Shown: positions 17,595 to 26,629, counted from the stretch's first letter. The stretch: 64,000 nucleotides of DNA from Streptomyces actuosus (GCF_016921115.1 NZ_JAFFZS010000038.1:1-64000); one strand, 5' to 3'. Notes: generated by a model from the sequence alone, not told the origin. Numbers and translations: made by a program.

Positions 17595-17911
17595 CGCGCT
17601 CCCACATCATGCGGACCTTGAGGTGGAGGGCCGCCTCCCCGGCCGTGATGACCGCACCGGCCTTCGCCGACAGGTTCACGCCGAACTCCACCTCCACCCC
17701 CCGGGGCCCCCGCCTGCCTCAGCGGGTCCTGCACTGCCCGTGCCGTCTCGCGTACGGGGACCAGCGACTCGTGCAGGGTCCGGGGCAGTTCGCGCACCGC
17801 GTCGCCGACTCGCCCCGCTACCACCGGTCCGTCGCACTGCGGTGCGCCTTCCACTTCTTCCAGCAGAATCGCCCCGCCGCCTTCCAGCGGCATCCGGGCA
17901 AGAGCGGGCAC
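17569..17911 (-). pseudogene. Trypsin-co-occurring domain 1 (trypco1, CU044_2847 family) gene with a one-base frameshift
   Basis: The GTG at 17911 follows AAGGAGG (17919-17925). The product reads MPLEGGGAILLEEVEGAPQC, GRVGDAVRELPRTLHESLVP and VRETARAVQDPLRQAG. Then, after a shift at a run of six G/C (17697-17702), it reads VEVEFGVNLSAKAGAVITAG and ALHLKVRMMWERG. This matches the trypco1 pattern, a small domain named for co-occurrence with trypsin-like STAND proteins. In the restored frame it stops at 17569, overlapping the STAND start, so the two form a coupled operon. As written the frame reads to 17591 with a nonsense tail. The homopolymer makes a sequencing indel quite possible. Confidence 0.75.
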
Positions 17912-18129
17912 TGTCCTACCTCCTTGGGACCTCCACCTCGGATCTGATCCATTTAACCGGGAAACGTCTCCCGTCGGCCGCTCGTCTCTCTGCTTCCTCA
18001 GAGACCGCCACATTCGGATCAGGCGATTCCGTGACCTGGTTCGTGGGTCAGAAGGACGACCGCGGCCTGAAAGCAACGAGCGCATCGGCAAGCATCGCCG
18101 ACCCGAACCCCGAACCAGCCGTCCCGCGC

Positions 18130-18474
18130 GTGGACGCCGACGACCCGCTCGCCCCGTACCGCAAGCGGTGCCGGCCGCCGATGGACGTCTACCGTTGTCA
18201 CCGTCCGGTGCACGGCGGCGCCAGCCACCTGCGGCCCGACGGACCACGGGTCCTGGAGGAGTGGGACGCCTTCACCTACCAGGTGATCGGCACGGCACCG
18301 AGCCTCGCCGCCGCCCAGAACTGGGTTGCGCGACCCCGGCCACACCTCGGTCCACGTCACCTGATCGGCCCCGGAAGCGACCGCACCCGCGCCCAGGTAC
18401 GCGACGACCACGCCCGGGGCGTGTGCCCCGCTCCCGTCGATCCCCCCGCCCGTGGGATCGGAATCGAGGCCTGA
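18130..18474 (+). CDS. DUF6087-like small protein
   Basis: This 114-codon frame contains DDPLAPYRKRCRPPMDVYRC, then HLRPDGPRVLEEWDAFTYQV and GTAPSLAAAQNWV. It fits my recollection of DUF6087, a Streptomyces family of unknown function with a conserved RPD-PR-EW core and an NLAAAQ tail. After NWV the sequence becomes Pro/Arg-rich and loses similarity, so the 3' end may be frameshifted. The GTG at 18130 is a guess; another in-frame GTG lies at about 18031, and neither has a good ribosome-binding site. It is transcribed divergently from the trypco1-STAND operon. Confidence 0.45.
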   Translation: MDADDPLAPYRKRCRPPMDVYRCHRPVHGGASHLRPDGPRVLEEWDAFTYQVIGTAPSLAAAQNWVARPRPHLGPRHLIGPGSDRTRAQVRDDHARGVCPAPVDPPARGIGIEA

Positions 18475-18593
18475 AGCGGAATCGGCTGGTCAAGGGCCCC
18501 AGGGAGAAACGGGGTTAGGAAGTCCAGGGGGGTGTCGGAGGCAGACCGCCGACGGTTTCGCCCGTATCCCCTGCGCCACCCACGCCTCCGCCC

Positions 18594-19277
18594 ATGCCGC
18601 CCATGCGACCAACGCCGCCCGGTGCCGGGGCACCCAGTAGCACACGGCGCCGAGTGCTGGTCGGCGTCGCCGTAGGGACGGTCGTTGCCCTCCTGTCGAC
18701 CCTTCTCACCGTCCTATGGCCCGGCGAAGCGCAGTCCAGCCTTCTCGACGGTCTACCCGCGTCGCTCGCGTATTTCCCGACGGCGCCGGAGTTCCAGTTC
18801 GACGGGCTCTTCGATGCGACGGTGTGCGTGTGGCGGGAGAAGGAGGCCAAGGCCTGGCAGTGCGGTCCGGTCGAGTTCGCCTCGGATGGCTCGGACGCGA
18901 GGTTCTCCTCGGCGAGGGTGTGCAGGGGCAGACAGTCGGGTGCGGTCGTCGTGCTGATCTCCTTACGAGACTTCGACACTTCGAAGATCAGCCGGTGGCC
19001 GTTCGTCTATGCGGGCACCATCCCGATGCCCGAGCAGACCCCCGGATCAGGTCGAACCATTACACCACTTCCCTGGACGCAGCCCCCGGACCTGAGGGAA
19101 CCGCAGTGGGGGCGCCGGAATGGCGCCCCCACTGCAACGGCCGTGCGGCATTACCGGGTTCAGAGCAACCCGATAATGCCGTTGACGATGGCGGTCACGA
19201 TTTCCGGGATCTGGCCGAGGATGGTCGACACCATTGCCATCACCTTTCCTCCCTGGACGACACACCCCGCAGGGTGA
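18594..19277 (+). CDS. Possible single-pass membrane protein, probably truncated or decayed
   Basis: The frame opens after a TAG at about 18515. It reads a Pro-rich stretch, then RRRVLVGVAVGTVVALLSTL (a transmembrane helix followed by TVLWPG), then about 110 residues of soluble sequence (SLAYFPTAPEFQFDGLFDA, VVVLISLRDFDTSKISRW). The Pro-rich linker before the helix resembles that of a receptor kinase or anchored protein whose N-terminus is gone. Beyond about 19080 the frame runs antisense through a terminator and a small peptide gene, so its true 3' end is probably lost. No family is recognised. Confidence 0.35.
   Translation: MPPMRPTPPGAGAPSSTRRRVLVGVAVGTVVALLSTLLTVLWPGEAQSSLLDGLPASLAYFPTAPEFQFDGLFDATVCVWREKEAKAWQCGPVEFASDGSDARFSSARVCRGRQSGAVVVLISLRDFDTSKISRWPFVYAGTIPMPEQTPGSGRTITPLPWTQPPDLREPQWGRRNGAPTATAVRHYRVQSNPIMPLTMAVTISGIWPRMVDTIAITFPPWTTHPAG
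19103..19135 (-). terminator. Perfect hairpin terminator of the 26-residue peptide gene
   Basis: GCAGTGGGGGCGCC (19103-19116) and its exact complement (19122-19135) form a 14-bp stem with a 5-nt loop. It sits 24 bp beyond the stop codon of the minus-strand peptide gene. This is one of the strongest hairpins in the window. Confidence 0.8.
19160..19240 (-). CDS. 26-residue hydrophobic/amphipathic peptide (previously overlooked small gene)
   Basis: The ATG at 19240 is preceded by GGAGGAAAG (19244-19252) with ideal spacing (7 nt from GGAGG). A TGA ends the frame at 19160, followed by a perfect terminator hairpin. The peptide begins MAMVSTILGQ, continues IPEIVTAI and ends VNGIIGLL. It is almost wholly hydrophobic apart from one Gln, one Glu and one Asn, and can form an amphipathic or membrane-spanning helix. 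No leader, Cys or maturation motif is seen. It resembles leaderless bacteriocin-, phenol-soluble-modulin- or small-toxin-like peptides in character, but I know no specific homologue. The gene stands alone between STAND-region genes and an IS graveyard. A second in-frame ATG lies at 19234. Confidence 0.7.
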   Translation of the reverse strand: MAMVSTILGQIPEIVTAIVNGIIGLL

Positions 19278-19582
19278 TTTCACGAAACAGCGTACCCGTC
19301 ACTTCGGCTGAATTACTGACCGCGCACTACATTCACTCCGGTGGGCCAATTCCAGTGGACAGGGGGAAAGGAATATGTTCTGAGGCGCCATTGACGGGGT
19401 GCACACCCCATTACAGGGTCGTGTCCCTCGTCGTGGTGTAAGCAATCAACTGGCGCGCTTCTGAGGTTTGCGTTTCGGGGTGACGTGGCTTCAGCGGACG
19501 AGCGTATTCCGGTGGCATGAGCTGTACCGATGGGGTGGCCCGACCGCGGTGGAGCGGGCCCGGGGCCGCCCGGGAGCAGTGA

Positions 19583-19840
19583 CTGACCGTCTTCCGCCTG
19601 CCGGCCTACGCGCCGGACCTGAACCTGGCCGAAGGTGTGTGGGCGAACTTGAAGAACGACCTGGGCAGCCTTGCGGCCCGCACCGTCGACGCCCTGGCGG
19701 CCTTCACCCGCACCCGGCTGAAGAAGATGCAGTACCGGCCCGGCCTCTTCGACGGCTTCATCGCCGAGACCGGCCTCACCTGGACGCTGCCACGACGTCA
19801 CCCCGAAGCGAAATCTCCAGTTGTTCGGGGTACTGGGTAG
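19583..19840 (+). pseudogene. IS630-family transposase, C-terminal remnant
   Basis: The frame reads LTVFRLPAYAPDLNLAEGVW, then ANLKNDLGSLAARTVDAL and RTRLKKMQYRPGLFDGFI. This is the C-terminal end of the IS630 DDE core, where YAPDLNP-EGVW carries the final catalytic Glu. Everything upstream of this block, including both Asp residues, is missing. No usable start codon precedes it. It abuts an IS110 remnant within 50 bp in the same direction. Confidence 0.75.
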
Positions 19841-19883
19841 TGCGGGGGCGCTTTCGGGGGGGGGCTCGGCGTAGAGCTCGTCC

Positions 19884-20920
19884 ATGCTGCCTTCGGGGAT
19901 GGACATGACGGGAGGCGAACCCGCCCTCTTCATCGAGCTATTGATCGCCCACGGTCAGGAACTCGTCTACATCCCCGGCATCGCAGTGAACCGCGCCACC
20001 GACAGCTACCGCGGCGAGGGCAAGACCGACGCCCGGGATGCGAAGGTCATCGCCGACCAAGCCCGGATGCGCCGGGACCTGCAACCGATTCGCCCCGGTG
20101 ACGAGGCAGCCATCGAACTGCGGTTGCTGACCGAGCGCCGTTCCGACCTGGTCGAAGACCGAACTCGCGCGCTCAACCGACTCAAGTCGCTGTTGAACAG
20201 CATGTTCCCGGCTCTGGAACGAGCCCTGGACTTGGGCAGAGTCGGCTCCTTGGTCCTACTGACGGAACATCAGAGCCCGGCAGGGATTCGCCGCACGGGC
20301 CAACGGCGCCTGACGACCTGGCTGCGCAACCGCAAGGTCTACCGCCCGGACGTCCTTGCGACCAAGGCCGTCGAGGCCGCAGAGCGCCAGCACACAGCCG
20401 TTGCCGGTGAGAAGGCGATCTCCGAGATGGTGCACACGCTGGCGCAGGATGTGCTGACCCTCAACGAGAAGATCACCGAGGTCGACAAGCTCATCGAGGC
20501 CCGGTTTCGCGAGCACGAGCTCGCCGAGGTGATCACCTCCATGCCCGGCATCGGCGCCATCCTGGGCGCCGAACTCCTCGCCGCCACCGGCGGCAGCATG
20601 GATGCGTTCCCCACCCCGGACCGGCTCGCCGCCTTCGCCGGAGTGGCGCCCGCGCCACGAGACTCCGGGCAGGTCAACGGTAACCTCCACCGCCCCAAGC
20701 GATACCACCGACGCATGCAACGCGCTTTCTACCAATCCGCGCTGGTCAGCATCCGCTGCGACCCCAACTCGCGTCGCTTCTACGACAGGAAGAGAGCCGA
20801 GGGCAAGCGCCACATCCAGGCTGTCCTCGCGCTGGCCCGTCGCCGTGTCAACGTCCTGTGGGCCTGATCCGTGACCGACGGTGCTACACCGTCACGCCAC
20901 CAGTGACCTACACCGCTTGA
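19884..20920 (+). pseudogene. IS110-family transposase, truncated at the 5' end and frameshifted at the 3' end
   Basis: The 327-residue frame carries most of an IS110 DEDD transposase: YRGEGKTDARDAKVIADQAR (catalytic DARDA) and ELRLLTERRSDLVEDRTRAL. In the C-terminal domain it has ITSMPGIGAILGAELLAATG and RLAAFAGVAPAPRDSGQ. The first 50 or so residues, with the first catalytic Asp, are replaced by unrelated sequence. The frame stops at NVLWA (20867), but a one-base shift restores LIRDRRCYTVTPPVT, the normal tail, to 20920. Both ends are therefore damaged. Confidence 0.8.
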
Positions 20921-21900
20921 CTTCCAGATCGGGAAGCATCTCGACGAGCACGGCGGTGACCAGCCGCAGCGGGGCGTCGTCGTTGGGGAAGACCTGGACG
21001 ACGCCGGTCCTGCGTTTGATCTCCCGGTTGATCCGCTCCAGCCGGTTCGTGGACTGGAACTTCTTCCAGTGCCGGGGCGGGAAGTCCGCGCACGCGGTCA
21101 GGTCCTCCTTCGCCTCCAGCAGCATTGTCTTGACCTTGGGGAACTGGGTGGCCGAGCATGTCGGCGACGGTGTCCAGCTGGGTGCGCGCGAGGCCGACGG
21201 TGGGCTGGGTGAAGACCGTGCGGATCGTCGCGGAGACCATCTCGCCGGAGTCCCGGTCGATCACGCTGAAGACGTTGCGCAGAAAATGGACGACAACGCC
21301 GCCAGACGGCGCCGAGCATGACCTTGCGGACCGCAGCGACCAGGCCCGAGTGCTGGTCGGTGACGACCAGGCGGACCCCGGACAGGCCGCGTTCACGCAG
21401 GGAGCGCAGGAACTCCTTCCAGAACGTCTCGCTCTCGCTGTCGCCGACCATCAGGCCCAGGACCTCGCAGTTGCCGTCCTCGGTGATGCCGGTGGCGACC
21501 ACGACGGCCCGCGAGACGATCTGGTGGCTCACCCTCCCCGTGCAGTAGGTCGCGTCCAGATAGACGTAGGGGACGCGGAGGTGGTCCAGCGGGCGGGTGC
21601 GGAACGCGGCCAACGGCTCGTCCAAAGCCGCGCACATCTGTGAGACCTCCGACCTGGAGGTCCCGCTGTCCCCGCCGAGGGCTTCGACCAGGTCGTCCAC
21701 GCTGCGGGTGGAGACACCGTGCACGTATGCCTCCATGATGACGGCGTAGAGGTATTGGTCGAGACGGCGTCGGCGTTCCAGCAGCGAGGGGAAGCAGTTG
21801 CCGGTGCGGACCTTGGGGATGGCCAGGTCCAGGTCGCCGGCCAGCGTGGTGAGCACCACCCGCAGACGCCCGTGCCCATGCGTCGACGCATTCCTGTGAG
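20892..21900 (-). pseudogene. IS256-family (mutator) transposase, frameshifted
   Basis: In order on the minus strand are LAGDLDLAIPKVRTGNCFPS, LLERRRRLDQYLYAVIMEAY, VHGVSTRSVDDLVEALGGD, YVYLDATYCTGRVSHQIVSR and VVTDQHSGLVAAVRKVMLGA. After a frame change come VHFLRNVFSVIDRDSGEMVS, and in a third frame TNRLERINREIKRRTGVVQV. These are the IS256 blocks with DDE residues (LDAT, TDQHSGL, the Glu of RLERINREIK). At least two frameshifts, near 21300 and 21140, and loss of the N-terminus inactivate it. Its 3' end overlaps the IS110 tail. Confidence 0.85.
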
Positions 21901-22341
21901 TGCTCAAGCAAGTACGGAGAGATCTGCACCAGCGCGAGGTCGGGACAGTCGGTCCCTCTGCCTCGTGGGCAAGGCGGGGGTGGGGAAGCGCACCTCCCAG
22001 CACGATTGCGGTGCCGGCCACGGTCCGGTCCTCGTGGATGTTGATCTGTTGGCCGGTTTCGACGTACGCCCGGTGAGTAGGGGTGAGGGGAATGGTGTTG
22101 CAGTCGACTACATATACCTTCAGGTCGGACGCCAATGGCCACCCGCCGATCTTCAGCCCGGTGGATCAGCCTCTTCGAAGCACCGCCTCGAGCATGGCCC
22201 GTCACTGACCTGGGACAGTGCCCAGCGGCACACGGGCGAGTACTCACCGTCCGCGCTCTCATCCAGCGCCACGAACCGTGCCGACTCGACAGGAAATGAC
22301 GCGGGGAGGATGCGCGACCGGAGAGGGCGTAGAAAGGGCAT

Positions 22342-23538
22342 ATGGGTGCACGAGGTGTGTCGAAAGGCCGTCTGTCGGAGCAGCGCACGGGGCGTGGGCT
22401 GCTCGTGATCGCGCTCGCACTGATCGTGGTCATCACTGTGGCGGACATCGGTATCGGAACCAGTGTTCATCTGGGGCCGTTGCTGGTCATCGCGCCGGCG
22501 TTGACCGCCTCCTTCGCCGGACCGAGACTGACCGCGCTGGTCGGGGCTCTGGCGCAGGCTGCCCTGCTGTTCATCTCCATATTTCACGGTGGACTCACCA
22601 CGACCAATCACGTGGCGCAGCTCATCGCCTTGGCCGTGCTGTCGGCTCTGGTGGTCTTCATCTGCTACGTGCGGGAGCGGCATGCCTCGCAGCTGAACCG
22701 GGTACGGTCGGTGGCCGAGACGGCACAGCGGACCCTGCTGCGGCCTCCACCCCGCAGGGTCGGACCCCTGCGGGTGGCTTGGCTGTATCTGGCCGCCGAG
22801 GACGAGGCCCAGATCGGGGGTGACCTGTTGGCGGTCGCCCGCACCGATCACGCCTGCACCCGGGTACTCATCGGAGACGTCCGAGGCCACGGGCTGGCCT
22901 CCATCGGCGAGGCATCGGTGGTGATGGGCGCGTTCCGTGAGGGCGCACCACGGTACGACTCCTTGCCCGAACTCGTCACCGCCGTCGAAGAGAGCGTCTG
23001 CCGGAACCTGGAGGATGGCGCCGATACCGCGCACGACGCCGGCGAGCATTTCATCACCGCCGTCATGCTCGACATTCACGACCAGGGCCTGCAGGCCGAG
23101 ATGCTCAACTGCGGCCATCCGCCGCCCCTGTTGATCCGTGGCGGCCAGGTGACCGTCCTGAACTCCCTGCGTCCCGCACCCCCGCTGGGTCTGTGTGGCC
23201 TCTGGGTGCGGAACGACCGCTCCGACCACTTCACCCTGGAAGCGGGCGACATGCTACTGCTCTACACCGACGGCGTGATCGAAGCCCGCTCACCGACGGG
23301 GGCCTTCTACCCGCTCGTCGAGCGCCTCGCCGCCTTTCCCGCCTCGAGCCCTGACGCCCTGCTGCACCACATTCACCGCGACCTGCTCGAGCACACCAGC
23401 GAGCAACTCAGCGACGACGCCGCCTTCCTGGTCATCGAACGCACAGCCCCGCGCCATCTGCGCCGACCATCCCCCATCTCCCAACCGGCGAATCTGCCCC
23501 GTCTGCATCCGGCCGACCGTCACCGCCTGGCCCGCTGA
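22342..23538 (+). CDS. Membrane-anchored PP2C/SpoIIE-type protein serine phosphatase
   Basis: The 398-residue protein has four to five predicted transmembrane helices in residues 15-110 (GLLVIALALIVVITVADIGI, LTALVGALAQAALLFISIF, LIALAVLSALVVFICYV). A cytoplasmic SpoIIE/RsbU-like PP2C domain follows (residues about 140-375) with metal-binding motifs IGGDLLAV, IGDVRGHGLAS, LNCGHPPPLL and LLYTDGVIEAR. Such phosphatases dephosphorylate anti-anti-sigma proteins and so release stress sigma factors; numerous copies are usual in Streptomyces. GAAAGGG precedes the ATG. It is a lone intact gene between transposase remnants. Its signal input is unknown. Confidence 0.9.
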   Translation: MGARGVSKGRLSEQRTGRGLLVIALALIVVITVADIGIGTSVHLGPLLVIAPALTASFAGPRLTALVGALAQAALLFISIFHGGLTTTNHVAQLIALAVLSALVVFICYVRERHASQLNRVRSVAETAQRTLLRPPPRRVGPLRVAWLYLAAEDEAQIGGDLLAVARTDHACTRVLIGDVRGHGLASIGEASVVMGAFREGAPRYDSLPELVTAVEESVCRNLEDGADTAHDAGEHFITAVMLDIHDQGLQAEMLNCGHPPPLLIRGGQVTVLNSLRPAPPLGLCGLWVRNDRSDHFTLEAGDMLLLYTDGVIEARSPTGAFYPLVERLAAFPASSPDALLHHIHRDLLEHTSEQLSDDAAFLVIERTAPRHLRRPSPISQPANLPRLHPADRHRLAR

Positions 23539-23840
23539 GGACACTCCGCGCTCCCGCAGGTGGTCATTTCCAGTTCCGCTCCGACCGCGCCATCCGACGC
23601 CACCAGACCCTCGCAAGGGGGCTCGGCGGCCTGCCGCCCGGCCCGCCCGTCGTGCAGCATCTGTCCGTGCGCTGCCTCGCCGCCCCGCCCGGTGGACGAG
23701 ATCCAGCGCATCACCCAGACGCGGCGCCGTCACCGATGCACCAGCACCCTGTTCTCCCCCGATGTCCCGGCCGGCACCTGGACACTGGTCCCGGCCACCG
23801 CGACGAGCGTGCAACTGCCCTGCGCCCTTGTCTCGCTGCT
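23539..23840. other. Non-coding or decayed stretch after the phosphatase gene
   Basis: About 300 bp with no ORF that has a ribosome-binding site or recognisable domain in either direction. The adjoining downstream DNA is an IS5 remnant, so this is probably element-flanking debris. Confidence 0.3.
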
Positions 23841-24520
23841 AGTCGAAGGCCGGGGCCCCGGCTGCCGCTCCGGAGGCGGTTGCGGATCGGGGCGGCCAGC
23901 TCGGGGATCGTGTGCGGGATGCCCCGTAGGCGGAGCCAGGTGCGACTCGCCTTCGAGCTGTCGCCCTCGTCACCGATGACGTAGACGTGCCCGGCGGCCG
24001 GCCGGGGCCGATGCGGGGCACCGGGATCGCCCCGCTCACTGTGAGGGGAACTGAGTGCAGTCGTCGGTGTCACTGCCGGTGACCACGGGTGTGAGGGGGC
24101 AGCCGACTGTGCGATGCCACCTTTCGGGCTCCGGTGACTTGGTGGATGGTGGGCCCGCACGATCGTGGAGTCGACCGACTCCAGCCAGTGGATGTCTCCC
24201 GCCGCGTCCGCCTGGGTCTGCGCCGTCTGGGGCATCCGCTTGAACATGCCGTTCTCGGCCCACCGGCGAAACGGGGGGTATGGAGCATGGCCCACGGTCC
24301 GTACCGCTCGGGTGCACATCCCGCCCAGGTCGCCCGGGTACGGACCTTCCGCTCGATCCCGTTGAGGACGTTCCGGTGGTCCAAGCTCTTACACACCCGC
24401 AACGGCTCGGGCAGCGGCGGCCGGACGAACTCCCACTCCGCATGGGACAGATCGTGGGGAACGTGTCACCCGACCGTGATCCACCACCGGCGATCACGGG
24501 ACGACAGGTCCGCAGCGTCG
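23840..24520 (-). pseudogene. IS5-family transposase, heavily frameshifted
   Basis: Blocks of an IS5 transposase occur on the minus strand in changing frames. They are DLSHAEWEFVRPPLPEP near the start, PFRRWAENGMFKRMPQTAQT, then GDIHWLESVDSTIVRAHHPP (first catalytic Asp), RIGPGRPPG, then GDEGDSSKASRTWLRLRGIP, HTIPELAAPIRNRLRSGSRG. Several indels separate them, and the C-terminal block with the final Glu is missing. The element is clearly inactive. Confidence 0.8.
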
Positions 24521-24664
24521 CCGTACGCGGCTGCCGACAATCCCTGGGAACCTCGGGTCTGATGTGCTCGATCGTTCTCGACGTCGATCGAATGGGAAAC
24601 GGGTTGTGACGCCCTAAGCTCTTTCGTAACGCCTCGCCTCCGTGACGAATGACTGGAGCCGCCC

Positions 24665-25983
24665 ATGAGGGGACGGAAGCGTCAGGTCTGCGCCGCCCCG
24701 CTGCCGGATCGCGGCCGTGGCCGGACTCCCGTCTACTGCTCCGCGGCCTGCCGCCAACGCGCCTACCGCCACCGACGCACCGCAATCGACCAGCCGGCGG
24801 CCGACCTCCTCGCGGACATCGAGCAGCGTGTGAAGACCCTGGCTCTGCAGCCTCCGCATGCTTTCCGCTCGGACGCCGAGGCCCTGGCCGCGGCGGTACG
24901 CAAGCTGCGGCGGCTGGCCCACAACGTCACGCAGGTCGCCGTGACGAATACTGCGGAACGGCCGCCGGACTCCGACGACGAGGTCGACTTCGCCACACTC
25001 GTCGAACCCCACCGCACATGGTTGCACCTGCACTGCTACCGCATGGTGGGCTCCTACGACGACGCCGAGGACCTGGTGCAGGAGACCCTGCTCAAGCCTG
25101 GCGCGACCGATCCGGTTTCGAGGGCCGAGCAACGCCCCGGACCTGGTTGTACCGGATCGCCACCAACGCCTGCATCGACCACCTGCGCCGCACCGGCCGC
25201 CGTCCCCGGCGGTACGAGCCGGTGCCCGGCATCGAGTCCGGCATCGGCGAGCCGCCGGACCGCCTTCCCTGGTTGCAGCCCTATCCGGACCGGCTGCTCG
25301 ACGAGTTGTCGGCCGACGGTGCGCAGCCGGAGACCGCCACCGAGTCGCGGGAGACCGTGGAACTGGTCTTCCTCGCCGCGCTCCAGCACCTCCCGCCCCG
25401 GCAGCGCGCGGTGTTGATCTTCCGTGACGTGCTGGGCCGCTCCGCGGAGGAGGTGGCGACGCTGATGGACATGAGTGTCGCCGCATCCAACAGCGCCTTG
25501 CAGCGGGCCCGGCAGACGCTGCGTGAGCGGCTGCCTCGACGGCGGATGGACTGGGCAGTCGGGAAACGCGGTCAACAGGAGCACGACATCGTGCGCCGCT
25601 ACATGGTCGCGGCCGAACGCGCGGACGTGTCGATGATGGCCGACCTGCTCAGCGCCGACGTGGTGGTGACCATGCCACCCAATCCGGTGTGGTTCGCCGG
25701 CCGGGACGCACTGCTCCGGCATCTCGGACGGGTGTTCGACCCAACCTCGCCGGGGTACTACGGTCGCTGGCGGCACCTGCCGGTCTGTGCGAACCGGCAG
25801 CCGGCCGTCGCCGGCTACGTGCAACGGCCGGGGACCTCGGTGTACCGGGCGCAGATGGTCGACGTGCTGCGCATCGAGGCCGGACGCATCGTGGAGATCA
25901 CCACGTTCGAGGCCCACCTGGTCGCCGCGCTCGGTCTACCGCTCAGGCTGCCGGTCGAACACGCCGCCGACGGGCACCGATGA
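24665..25983 (+). pseudogene. ECF sigma factor with N-terminal zinc-ribbon and C-terminal SnoaL domain, one-base deletion
   Basis: From the ATG at 24665 the product begins with a Cys-rich motif (QVCAAPLPDRGRGR, VYCSAACRQRAYRHR), then a 90-residue linker. Sigma region 2 follows (TWLHLHCYRMVGSYDDAEDL, VQETLLK). At about 25097 one G is missing from AAGGCCTGG and the frame breaks. In the next frame it resumes as RATPRTWLYRIATNACIDHL, region 4 (LPPRQRAVLIFRDVLG, SAEEVATLMDMSVAASNSAL) and a SnoaL-like tail. C-terminal SnoaL domains regulate this ECF class. The fused zinc ribbon is unusual and may itself be partial (one expected Cys absent). The next gene is an SRPBCC protein, a common partner. Confidence 0.8.
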
Positions 25984-26048
25984 CAGACCCCTCCGGCCGA
26001 CGTCCAACTCTTCGAAGTCGTCACCGATTCGGGAAAACAGGAGAGATC

Positions 26049-26525
26049 ATGACCACGCAGAAGTTCCAGGTCGAGCGTACCTACGCCGCCTCACCAGAGA
26101 AGATCTGGGAGCTGTGGACCACCGAGGCCGGTATCGAGGCCTGGTGGGCGCCGGAGGGGTTCACCGTGCACGTCGACGCCCTGGACCTGCGCGTCGGCGG
26201 CACCTTGACCTACGCGATGACCGCGACCGGCCGCGAGCAGGTCGCGTTCATGGAGAGCGCGGGCCTGCCGCTGAGCTCGACTTCTCACAAGACCTTCACC
26301 GAAATCGAGCCCACCCGGCGTCTGGCCTACACCACGCTCGCCGACTTCATCCCCGGCGTCGAGCCGTACGAGTTCCTCACCGAAGTCGAGCTGCGTCCGA
26401 CCGCCGACGGTGGAACGCATGTGACCATGACGGCCGACACCATGCACGACGAGGAATGGACCGGGCGGCTGGCCGCCGGTCGGGCGAACGAGATGGACAA
26501 CCTCGCCAAGGTGGTCGGGTCCTGA
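26049..26525 (+). CDS. SRPBCC (AHSA1-like) domain protein
   Basis: A 158-residue START/SRPBCC-fold protein: VERTYAASPEKIWELWTTEA, GIEAWWAPEGFTVHVDALDL and RVGGTLTYAMTATG at the N-terminus, and FLTEVELRPTADGGTHVTMT toward the C-terminus. Members bind hydrophobic ligands or resemble the Hsp90 activator Aha1; many sit beside an ECF sigma or ArsR regulator. AGGAGAG precedes the ATG. It lies 66 bp after the frameshifted sigma gene and before a strong terminator, so it was probably the second gene of that operon. Confidence 0.85.
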   Translation: MTTQKFQVERTYAASPEKIWELWTTEAGIEAWWAPEGFTVHVDALDLRVGGTLTYAMTATGREQVAFMESAGLPLSSTSHKTFTEIEPTRRLAYTTLADFIPGVEPYEFLTEVELRPTADGGTHVTMTADTMHDEEWTGRLAAGRANEMDNLAKVVGS

Positions 26526-26593
26526 CCGATCGAGTCCGCGTGCCGTTCGCACTCGTCGGGAGCGAGGGTGCTACGGACGAGTTCGAGCAAACG

Positions 26594-26629
26594 CCCTGTG
26601 CCCAACGCGTAGCCACGTTGGGCACAGGG
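26594..26629. terminator. Bidirectional terminator between convergent genes
   Basis: CCCTGTGCCCAACG (26594-26607) and its exact complement (26616-26629) form a 14-bp perfect stem with an 8-nt loop. It lies between the SRPBCC gene (plus) and the membrane-protein pseudogene (minus), so it can serve both. Confidence 0.8.

Noticed and set aside
22000..22135. An apparently good N-terminus on the IS256 frame (begins with a Lys-Val-Tyr-rich stretch)
   Set aside because: It does not resemble IS256 N-termini and has no match I recognise; probably chance open frame upstream of the truncated transposase.
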